The notes beneath the pieces were generated by a model. The model searched no databases. It was not told the origin of the DNA and was given only the letters and a program-made list of their open reading frames with translations. The position numbers and the translations under genes were made by a program. A stretch of DNA of 6,444 nt from Paramuribaculum sp. (GTDB lineage: Bacteria; Bacteroidota; Bacteroidia; Bacteroidales; Muribaculaceae), in contig JAIDQW010000067.1 in NCBI GenBank assembly GCA_029062075.1, forward strand, positions 1 through 6,444. Reading direction: 5' to 3'. Every line of letters begins with the position of its first letter. Position 1 is the first letter of the stretch. Positions 1 through 5,756 of the stretch are shown here, piece by piece.

Positions 1-2
1 GT

Positions 3-2585
3 TCTACAGGTCTTGATGCCGGTTCAAGCGTCTCTATCCGTGGTGGTGGAACACCTCTGTTCGTTATCGACAACATCATCAGCGAGCAGCGTGAGTTCAA
101 TAACCTGAACCCCGCCGACATCGAATCGATGTCTGTCCTCAAGGATGCTTCTGCTACCGCTATCTATGGTGCCCGTGCTGCTAACGGTATCATCATCGTT
201 ACCACAAAACGCGGTGAGGCAGGTAAGGTGAACGTTGACTACCAGTTCAATTACACTCTCAGCCAGCCCGCTGACCTTCCCAAGAAGCTGAACGCTTACG
301 ATGCTGCAGTTTACCAGAACATGGGATACATCTACGACGGTCTCCAGCCAACTTGGAGCGACGAGGATCTCGCACTCTTCCAGAACGGCACTGACCCGCA
401 GGGACACCCCGATACAAACTGGCAGAAAATAACTATGCGGAAGGCTGCGCCTGAAACTCGCCACCTCCTCACTATCACCGGCGGCAGCGAGCGTGTTAAG
501 GCTTACACAGCACTCAGCTACTACGACCAGAACTCTATCTACCGTTCTGATGCTTACACATACAAGCGTTACAATGCACGCACCAATATTGACGTGGATA
601 TCAAGGAAATCGGTCTCCGCATCAATACCGGTCTCGAAGCTTACATCACTAACCTTCGCGAACCCAACTCCGGCGCTTACAATGTGTGGTCGCACATTCA
701 GAACAAAAAACCGATGGAAGCTGCTAAAAACCCCATGGGACAGCCTTATAGCGGCACTGTGGACAACCCGCTTGTTGACATCTCAGAAGAGGGCGGTTAC
801 TATAAGGGATCAAACACTAACGTGCGCGGCACATTCAACGCTGTTTGGGCTGTTCCCGGAGTGAAAGGTCTCACTATCACAGGTATCGCCAGCTATGCTA
901 TTCTCAGCGAGCGCGCAAAGAGATGGTCAGTTCCCGCTCACTCTTACAGCTGGGACGGAGTGCCCAATACAGTTAGCATGCCTTCACTTTCAAAGACAGC
1001 TAACTTCTACACATATTATAATACTCAGCTTCTTGCCAACTACAACCGAACATTCGGTGTGCACAATGTCGAAGCTACATTCGGTATCGAGGCTTCTGGC
1101 TCAAGCTATGATAACAACTCACTCGGCAGGTCACAGTACGTGCTCGACGTTGACCAGATCGTAGCAGGTCCGGTAAGCACTGCTACTAACGGTGCCGAAG
1201 ACGGAGTACAGTGGCGCAGAGCTTCACTCGTGGCTCGTCTCCATTACGACTTCGACGCACGCTACCTCATCGAGCTCTCTATGCGTCATGACGGTACCGA
1301 CAACCTTCCCAAGAAAGGACGTTGGGGCACATTCTTCTCAGGTTCACTCGGCTGGAACATCGCCGAAGAAAACTTCTGGAAAGAAAGCGCTGCATATACA
1401 TACGTAAACCAGCTCAAGATACGTGGCTCTTACGGTGAAATCGGTCTTGACAACGTTTCACGCTACGCTTACCTCACTTCATACGGTCTGAACGCTACCG
1501 GAGCATACCTCGGCAACAAGTGGTACCAGACATTCAGCGAAGGTGCTCTTCCCAGCCCCGACCTTAAATGGTACACTCAGCGTGATTTCAACATCGGCTT
1601 TGACTTCGCTGCATTCCACAGCAGACTCTCCGGTTCATTCGACTACTTCTACAAGAGCACTAAGGGATACCTTGCATCTCCTTCAAACGTAGGTTACACT
1701 GCTCCACTCGGTCTCAGCCTCCCGCAGGTTAAGTCTGACGGCGAAAGCCGCCGCAAAGGTCTGGACTTCACACTCCAGTACAACGACCGTTTCGGAGAAG
1801 TGAACTTCAGTGTTGGCGGTAACTTCACAATCTACGACGAGCGTTGGAACATCAACCCCTATGAGAGTGAGACAAGTCTCAAGAACCCCTACAAACGTAC
1901 AACTCAGGTGGGAGCATACACAGGTGCATATTACAAGAACCTCGGTTACTATAAGGATTACCTCGACGTACTTAACACTCCTAAGCGCACATCATCAACT
2001 AATATCATGGCTGGTGACCTGAAGTACTGGGATTTCAACGGCGACGGTAAGATTGACGGAGATGACCAGTACCGCATGGGTAGCGGAACAGAACCCCGTT
2101 GTAACTATGGTATCACCGCAAGTGCAAGCTGGCGCGGATTCAACATCAACATGCTCTGGCAGGGTGCTACAAACTATCAGAAGTATCTTGACGCTATCCT
2201 CATGGGCGGTAACTCAAACTACCTCCCCGTTATCTACAAGTTCCAGACAGATATCTGGACTCCCACAAACACCGATGCTCTCTATCCACGCGCACACCAG
2301 AGCGCCGGCATGACAGGTAGCAACAACTTCGTGGGAACTGACTTCTGGTTTGTGAACTCACAGTACATCCGACTCAAAAATCTTACTTTGGGCTACGATT
2401 TCAAGCATAAACTTCTCAAGAAAACAACATGGCTCAGCAAGTGCTATCTCAGCTTCACCGGCTACAACCTGCTCACATTCAGCCCGGCGAAGAAATGGGG
2501 TCTCGACCCGGAAATCCCTTCTTCAAACGGTTACTCATATCCGGTGTCAAGAGTTTATACATTCAGCCTGAACGTTGGTTTCTAA
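3..2585 (+). CDS. SusC/RagA-family TonB-dependent outer-membrane transporter, 5' truncated by window edge
   Basis: Seen: the frame is open from base 3 to the TAA at 2583-2585, giving 860 residues with no start in the window; the ATG at 129 is internal. The first ~75 residues are the end of the plug domain: SIRGGGTPLFVID, then NPADIESMSVLKDASATAIYG and ANGIIIVTTKRG, the classic SusC plug signature. The rest reads as a 22-strand-type barrel with many aromatic alternating segments, the family motif around GRWGTFFSGSLGWNIAEENFW, and a terminal Phe (SLNVGF) as used for barrel assembly. An EF-hand-like loop DFNGDGKIDGDD lies at 2031-2066. Family knowledge: SusC proteins are about 1000 residues and import oligosaccharides (or peptides) across the outer membrane using TonB energy, with SusD as lid. 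The signal peptide, carboxypeptidase-regulatory-like domain and TonB box are therefore expected upstream. SusD follows after 22 bases. The substrate cannot be inferred. Confidence 0.97.
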   Translation, partial: STGLDAGSSVSIRGGGTPLFVIDNIISEQREFNNLNPADIESMSVLKDASATAIYGARAANGIIIVTTKRGEAGKVNVDYQFNYTLSQPADLPKKLNAYDAAVYQNMGYIYDGLQPTWSDEDLALFQNGTDPQGHPDTNWQKITMRKAAPETRHLLTITGGSERVKAYTALSYYDQNSIYRSDAYTYKRYNARTNIDVDIKEIGLRINTGLEAYITNLREPNSGAYNVWSHIQNKKPMEAAKNPMGQPYSGTVDNPLVDISEEGGYYKGSNTNVRGTFNAVWAVPGVKGLTITGIASYAILSERAKRWSVPAHSYSWDGVPNTVSMPSLSKTANFYTYYNTQLLANYNRTFGVHNVEATFGIEASGSSYDNNSLGRSQYVLDVDQIVAGPVSTATNGAEDGVQWRRASLVARLHYDFDARYLIELSMRHDGTDNLPKKGRWGTFFSGSLGWNIAEENFWKESAAYTYVNQLKIRGSYGEIGLDNVSRYAYLTSYGLNATGAYLGNKWYQTFSEGALPSPDLKWYTQRDFNIGFDFAAFHSRLSGSFDYFYKSTKGYLASPSNVGYTAPLGLSLPQVKSDGESRRKGLDFTLQYNDRFGEVNFSVGGNFTIYDERWNINPYESETSLKNPYKRTTQVGAYTGAYYKNLGYYKDYLDVLNTPKRTSSTNIMAGDLKYWDFNGDGKIDGDDQYRMGSGTEPRCNYGITASASWRGFNINMLWQGATNYQKYLDAILMGGNSNYLPVIYKFQTDIWTPTNTDALYPRAHQSAGMTGSNNFVGTDFWFVNSQYIRLKNLTLGYDFKHKLLKKTTWLSKCYLSFTGYNLLTFSPAKKWGLDPEIPSSNGYSYPVSRVYTFSLNVGF

Positions 2586-2607
2586 TCTAAACAAAAAAAA
2601 TATTAAC

Positions 2608-4458
2608 ATGAAAGCTAAATACTTACTCCCTCTCGCAGTAGGCGCATGCCTATCTATGCAGAGCTGTAGCGACTTCCTTACTACCGAGCCCGCTGCCATT
2701 TACAGCGAGGATCTTGTGTGGGGCAGTGCGGCAAATGTTGAAGCCTTCGTAATGGGCAGATATGGAACCGCAACCGGTTGGTACCGTGATTCCCCCAACT
2801 GGGACCGCACTTTCTCAAACAACATGATTAACTGCCGTGCAGCTTGCCCCGGTGAGGCTCGCGGACTCATGGAGAATACTTACAATATAGGTCTCAATGA
2901 CCGTTTCGGATATATCCGTGCATGCAACATGATTATTGAAAGATGTGGTCAAAGCACAGTTCTTTCTGAATCAGACAAAATCAAATATGTTGCTCTTGGA
3001 AAGTTACTTAGAGCTATGTGCTACTATGACTTCGCACGCAAAACCGGCAAATTCATCTGGGTGGACAAGGTGCTCAGCTCCGATGATCCCGATTTCAACC
3101 TGCCGCTGACCAAGAGCCTGGAAGAAAGTTACGCTTACGTGCTGAAGGATATCCGTGAGGCAATACCCGGACTCCCCGCATCACAGCCTGCCGGAGCTCC
3201 CGACAAAAACTTCGGATATGCCTTCCTTTCTGAAGTTTGCCTGACTGCTGCCGCATACACCAACGATGCTGCAAGCCTACAGAACGGAAAGAGCCTTTAT
3301 CAGGAAGCTATCGACGCTGTTGATGCTATCTCTGGTGCTTCTCTCGATCCCGACTACGAGAGCATTTTCAATGAAAACGGTGCTTATTCTTCACCCGAAA
3401 TCATTCTTGCACAGTACTGGGACAAGGACCGCACTCAGTGTCAGAACACCTATATGATCAACCTTATCGCTAACGTTGTCAACACAAACCTCGAACTTCA
3501 GGGATGCAGCCCCCTCTGGCAGGGAATGCCCGACATATTCGAGTGCTGGCTTGACTACACTCCTTCACAGAACCTCGTTGACGACTACCTCGTTATCGAC
3601 GAGCAGGATGGAAAGGCTAAGCGTTGGTACGAAACATCTCAGTTCACTCAGAACACTGTCGCTATTGATGAAACTACTGCCTTTGAGATGATTGAGCACA
3701 AGGATGATGATAAGGTGGCAACCGCCTACAAGGTGACAACACCCGGTGTGAGCATCAGCGACCTTATGTACAACAATCGTGATGCTCGCTTCGATGCATC
3801 TATCCTTCGTGACGGCTCACAGTTCTACGGTGAGACTATAGCAATGATCAACCACGGCAATATGACACGCTGGAGCGGTGCAAACTATGGTGCCAACCAT
3901 ATTCCGTTGACAAACTACTGCACACGCAAGACTATTTACACAAATATGTCACCGCGTCCATTCTACAATACCCAGACCGCATGGCACAGTGTTATTACCC
4001 GTTACGGTCGCGCCCTCCTCAACAAGGCTGAAGCGCAGCTCCGTCTGAACAAGGTTGCGGATGCAGTTGCCACTTTCAATCAGACCCGCACTATCCACGG
4101 CAAGCTCCCCGCTTCTACAGCTTCTACTCTCGCCGAAGCTTGGGCTGACTACAAAATTGAGCGCCGTGTAGAGCTCTTCTGGGAATGCGACTGGTATTTT
4201 AGCCTTCTCCGCTGGGGTAAATACGGCTACGAGGCTAATGATGGGAAAGCACCCTCAAGCGTGATTGATGAACTCACCGAACCCGCTACTTTCATCGAAA
4301 TCAACCGTGACCGCGACGCTGCATTTGTCGGCATCGTACAGTTCTCAAACAATCAGCGCGCATTTGATACCCGCTCTTATCTCTTCCCGATTCCACAGAG
4401 CCTGATCAACGCCAACAGCGCGATCACAAATGCTGACCAGAATCCCGGATGGGAATAA
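2608..4458 (+). CDS. SusD/RagB-family nutrient-binding outer-membrane lipoprotein
   Basis: Complete gene of 616 residues. The ATG at 2608 is chosen because it gives a signal peptide (MKAK, hydrophobic stretch, SMQSC) with lipidated Cys20, followed by SDFLTTEP, which matches the CSDFLD..P start of SusD proteins. A longer TTG start at 2575 would overlap the susC stop and spoil the signal. The leader is A-rich with no Shine-Dalgarno, as usual in Bacteroidales. Residues ~126-155 (ALGKLLRAMCYYDFARKTGK) are the SusD TPR-like helical region. Residues ~517-540 (IERRVELFWE, then LLRWGKYG) and the end FPIPQSLINANS with QNPGW are the conserved RagB/SusD C-terminal blocks. Family role: surface glycan or peptide capture, capping the SusC barrel in a SusC2D2 complex. 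At 616 residues it is at the long end for the family. A second Cys at residue 14 also sits after small residues, but Cys20 aligns with the family. Confidence 0.97.
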   Translation: MKAKYLLPLAVGACLSMQSCSDFLTTEPAAIYSEDLVWGSAANVEAFVMGRYGTATGWYRDSPNWDRTFSNNMINCRAACPGEARGLMENTYNIGLNDRFGYIRACNMIIERCGQSTVLSESDKIKYVALGKLLRAMCYYDFARKTGKFIWVDKVLSSDDPDFNLPLTKSLEESYAYVLKDIREAIPGLPASQPAGAPDKNFGYAFLSEVCLTAAAYTNDAASLQNGKSLYQEAIDAVDAISGASLDPDYESIFNENGAYSSPEIILAQYWDKDRTQCQNTYMINLIANVVNTNLELQGCSPLWQGMPDIFECWLDYTPSQNLVDDYLVIDEQDGKAKRWYETSQFTQNTVAIDETTAFEMIEHKDDDKVATAYKVTTPGVSISDLMYNNRDARFDASILRDGSQFYGETIAMINHGNMTRWSGANYGANHIPLTNYCTRKTIYTNMSPRPFYNTQTAWHSVITRYGRALLNKAEAQLRLNKVADAVATFNQTRTIHGKLPASTASTLAEAWADYKIERRVELFWECDWYFSLLRWGKYGYEANDGKAPSSVIDELTEPATFIEINRDRDAAFVGIVQFSNNQRAFDTRSYLFPIPQSLINANSAITNADQNPGWE

Positions 4459-4495
4459 TGTGAAATTTCTATTCACCTAAAAAAAGATTTACAAA

Positions 4496-4975
4496 ATGAT
4501 AATAAAAAATATCAAATGGTTGCTTTGCCTCTTGATGCTCCCCGTTCTCGCTGCCTGCAGCTGGGAAGATCTTCCCGCCTATGAGGACGCTGATATCACC
4601 GGTATCCAGTTCTACTACCGTTGGGCAAGCACTACCGACAAGGACCCCATTACGGGCGAACCGATGGTTCGTGAACAGCGTCTCAGTGTCACCGGCGGTG
4701 ATATTGATGATGAAGCCGGAACAGTATTTGTTGACGTTGCTGTACCAGCCGCTAATAATAACGGATACTTCACTCAGGCTGTCCGTGATCAAGTGTCTCA
4801 GAACAATATAGTTTGTTTGGTTTCAATATCAACCGCAGCACGTATTGCTCCCGCAGACGGTAACAAGGTGCTCGGTGTGCCTGATGACTGGACAAAACCC
4901 CACAAATTCATTGTAACTGCTGCTGACGGCACAAAGAAGGAGTGGACAATCACATTGACCTCGTTCACTAAATAA
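4496..4975 (+). CDS. small surface lipoprotein encoded downstream of SusD, function unknown
   Basis: 159 residues with a clear lipoprotein signal: MIIKNIKW, a Leu-rich core and the lipobox LAAC at Cys21. Acidic residues follow at once (SWEDLPAYEDAD), which resembles the Bacteroidetes export signal for surface lipoproteins, so surface display is inferred. The mature part (~139 residues) looks all-beta. It ends in a FIVTAADGTKKEWTITLT segment, resembling the last strands of Ig-like modules in DUF5018/DUF4971-type PUL lipoproteins; this assignment is from memory and unverified. It starts 37 bases after the susD stop with an A-rich leader, and the operon terminator follows 45 bases after its stop, so it is the last gene of the operon. 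Position suggests an accessory surface substrate-binding protein, like SusE/SusF or SGBPs, though it is much smaller than these. No catalytic motif is visible. Confidence 0.9.
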   Translation: MIIKNIKWLLCLLMLPVLAACSWEDLPAYEDADITGIQFYYRWASTTDKDPITGEPMVREQRLSVTGGDIDDEAGTVFVDVAVPAANNNGYFTQAVRDQVSQNNIVCLVSISTAARIAPADGNKVLGVPDDWTKPHKFIVTAADGTKKEWTITLTSFTK

Positions 4976-5002
4976 TTCTGAGGTTATTAAATTAAGGTTC
5001 CC

Positions 5003-5016
5003 TCACAATATTGTGA
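5003..5016. other. 14-base perfect palindrome before the operon terminator
   Basis: TCACAATATTGTGA is its own reverse complement, with no spacer and no mismatch. It lies 27 bases after the lipoprotein stop and 4 bases before the terminator stem. It could be a dimeric-protein site or part of the 3' UTR fold. With an A/T centre it would make only a weak RNA hairpin. The role is unknown. Confidence 0.5.
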
Positions 5017-5020
5017 AATT

Positions 5021-5057
5021 AGAGTTCCGGGCTTTATAGTCCGGAACTCTTTTTTTT
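5021..5057 (+). terminator. Rho-independent terminator of the susC-susD-lipoprotein operon
   Basis: Ten-base perfect stem AGAGTTCCGG (5021-5030) and CCGGAACTCT (5041-5050) around a 10-base loop, followed directly by seven Ts (5051-5057). There is no comparable A-run on the left side, so it works mainly for + strand transcription. It starts 45 bases after the last stop codon. Confidence 0.93.
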
Positions 5058-5077
5058 ACCCTTACCCCACACCCGCC

Positions 5078-5239
5078 GGTGTAATGGAAGTAATGGGAAT
5101 AGTGGGAGGAGTGGAAGTAATGGGAATGGTGGGAGGGATATCGGACAGGTCGGACGGGTAGGAGATTTCGGAGGATTCGGAGGTCTCGGAGGATTCGGAA
5201 GATTCGGAGGATTCTAATTAGTCCAACCGGTCTAATTGG
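5078..5239. repeat. degenerate 9-base tandem array, about 18 units in one register
   Basis: Cutting the sequence every 9 bases from 5078 gives units that all line up. There are three sub-blocks. The first, 5078-5140, has seven units of the types GAAGTAATG, GGAATAGTG and GGAGGAGTG. The second, 5141-5212, has eight units close to TCGGAGGAT (for example TCGGACAGG, TCGGACGGG, TCGGAAGAT). The third, 5213-5239, has three units: TCTAATTAG, TCCAACCGG, TCTAATTGG. The + strand is strongly purine-rich until 5212. The array lies between two terminators that point at each other, so it is probably little transcribed. It reads as an intergenic minisatellite-like spacer. Similar G-rich short repeats occur, to my recollection, between genes in Bacteroidales, but I cannot confirm this exact unit. 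Confidence 0.8.
5085..5136 (+). repeat. 27-base-period direct repeat, two copies, inside the 9-base array
   Basis: Bases 5085-5109 and 5112-5136 match at 24 of 25 positions; the single difference is A versus G at the 17th base. The period is 27, that is three 9-base units, so this is a higher-order duplication within the array and a likely recent one. Confidence 0.85.
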
Positions 5240-5245
5240 GGGAGG

Positions 5246-5284
5246 AATAAAAAAGGCGGGGAGGCTAAACAGCCTCCCCGCCTT
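5246..5284 (-). terminator. strong hairpin terminator reading leftward (minus strand)
   Basis: A perfect 14-base stem (5253-5266 with 5271-5284, core GGCGGGGAGGCT) closes a 4-base AAAC loop. On the left it is flanked by AATAAAAAA, which is a T-tract on the minus strand. On the right comes GGGGTTT, with no T-run, so it is a good intrinsic terminator only for transcription arriving from the right. No minus-strand gene ending here is visible, because the IS occupies the sequence to the right. It ends about 13 bases before the probable IS end. The alternative, that it belongs to the IS as a shield against incoming transcription, cannot be excluded. Confidence 0.8.
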
Positions 5285-5315
5285 GGGGTTTATGCCGTGT
5301 CAAGTCCTAAAATAG

Positions 5316-5336
5316 CGTTACAATATAAAAGTAACG
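5316..5336. promoter_or_regulatory. inverted repeat in the IS leader just before orfA
   Basis: CGTTAC (5316-5321) and GTAACG (5331-5336) are perfect reverse complements around a 9-base A/T spacer, ending three bases before the orfA ATG at 5340. It may be a transposase or OrfA binding site near the left end, or an mRNA hairpin that limits initiation. No convincing Bacteroides-type promoter (TTTG with TAnnTTTG) was found in this leader. Confidence 0.4.
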
Positions 5337-5339
5337 AAA

Positions 5340-5756
5340 ATGGAAGAACCAGGACACAAGTATGTTAAGCGGACACAAAAGGATTATCCGATGCCTTTTA
5401 AACTGGCAGTCGTTCGCGAAGTCGAAGAAACAGGCATCGGAGTATGTGCTGTAGCCCGTAAGTATGGGATCCAAAGTGAAACAACAGTAACGACATGGTT
5501 AAGAAAATTTGGTAACTTTGACCATCAAAACAAAACATCTATCCAGATGGAAAAGAACAAGGATCAAAGATTGCTGGAGCTGGAGCAGCAGATTAAGGTG
5601 CTTGAACAACAGAACAGCCGTCTGCGTCATGAACTGGACAAGCGTGATCACAAGGTCGCATTCTTTGACATGATGATAGACATGGCGGAGAAAGAATTCA
5701 AGATAGACATAAGAAAAAACTCCTCCGCCGGGCAGTCGAACAATACAAGGCGATGA
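5340..5756 (+). CDS. IS3-family OrfA (transposase N-terminal, DNA-binding subunit)
   Basis: 138 residues. The ATG at 5340 follows ACGAAA with no Shine-Dalgarno. Residues ~15-58 form the helix-turn-helix region (FKLAVVREVEETGIGVCAVA, then RKYGIQ and TTVTTWLRKFG), which in this family binds the terminal inverted repeats. Residues ~75-102 are a leucine zipper: Leu81, Leu88 and Leu95 at one heptad position, and Leu78, Ile85, Asn92 and Leu99 at the other, with the classic central Asn. This serves OrfA and OrfAB multimerisation, as known for IS911. The tail EKEFKIDIRK is typical of Bacteroidetes members. A slippery heptamer at 5714-5720 near the end lets some ribosomes enter the orfB frame. Without slippage, translation ends after NSSAGQSNNTRR at the TGA 5754-5756. 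OrfA alone is usually a regulator of transposition. Confidence 0.93.
   Translation: MEEPGHKYVKRTQKDYPMPFKLAVVREVEETGIGVCAVARKYGIQSETTVTTWLRKFGNFDHQNKTSIQMEKNKDQRLLELEQQIKVLEQQNSRLRHELDKRDHKVAFFDMMIDMAEKEFKIDIRKNSSAGQSNNTRR
5714..5720 (+). promoter_or_regulatory. programmed -1 frameshift site A AAA AAC joining orfA and orfB
   Basis: The heptamer sits in the X XXY YYZ phase relative to orfA (codons AGA AAA AAC at 5712-5720). After a -1 slip the next codon is CTC at 5720, and the new frame continues LLRRAVEQYKAMKGMPKS without a stop to the end of the window. The orfB frame opens upstream only from 5669, after a TGA at 5666-5668, so the heptamer lies inside the overlap. A6C is the motif used by IS1, and A6G is commoner in IS3 elements. 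I see no convincing stem-loop just downstream. Confidence 0.75.

Larger units (their letters stand above)
4976..5339. other. non-coding, structured intergenic stretch between the operon and the IS transposase
   Basis: This 364-base gap has no credible gene. In order it contains a 14-base palindrome (5003-5016), the operon terminator (5021-5057), a short C-rich piece (5058-5077), a 9-base tandem array (5078-5239), a hairpin terminator for the minus strand (5246-5284), about 13 bases of plain sequence, and the probable left end of an IS3-family element from 5298. Short open frames through the array exist on both strands but have no usable start or are only 25 codons long. Confidence 0.8.

Noticed and set aside
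24..695. 223-codon open frame on the minus strand over susC
   Set aside because: It is a shadow of susC, whose plug and barrel motifs on the + strand are unmistakable. The antisense product has no recognisable domain and no plausible leader.
493..2313. Several 70-123 codon + strand frames inside susC (from 493, 895, 1192, 1810 and 2053)
   Set aside because: All lie in the same alternative frame within susC, are rich in Thr and Ser from codon bias, and show no domain.
3266..3691. Two short + strand frames inside susD
   Set aside because: Out of frame with a gene that has clear SusD motifs throughout; low-complexity products.
4460..4476. Five-base inverted repeat GTGAA / TTCAC between susD and the lipoprotein gene
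   Set aside because: Too short and A/T-rich to be a terminator or attenuator, with no T-tract directly after the stem; expected by chance.
4469..4811. Minus-strand frame 4469-4792 and + strand frame 4581-4811 over the small lipoprotein
   Set aside because: The lipobox and beta-rich lipoprotein at 4496-4975 explains this DNA; the others have no features.
5084..5161. 25-codon + strand ATG frame in the array
   Set aside because: Follows the operon terminator, has no leader and consists only of the repeat.
5062..5217. Minus-strand open frame through the 9-base array, giving a Glu-Ser-Ser tripeptide repeat, then a Pro/Thr/Ile-rich part
   Set aside because: About 51 codons with no start codon, a TAA just upstream, and it lies beyond a minus-strand terminator. 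A 9-base unit is a multiple of three, so any frame free of stops in one unit stays open. A relic of a coding repeat is not excluded.
5078..5239. CRISPR array
   Set aside because: Units are 9 bases with no unique spacers and no cas genes nearby.
5298..5304. Outward-facing TTGACA on the minus strand of the IS end, a possible -35 element
   Set aside because: No -10 at the right distance, and Bacteroidales promoters use a different consensus. Any transcript would also hit the hairpin at once.
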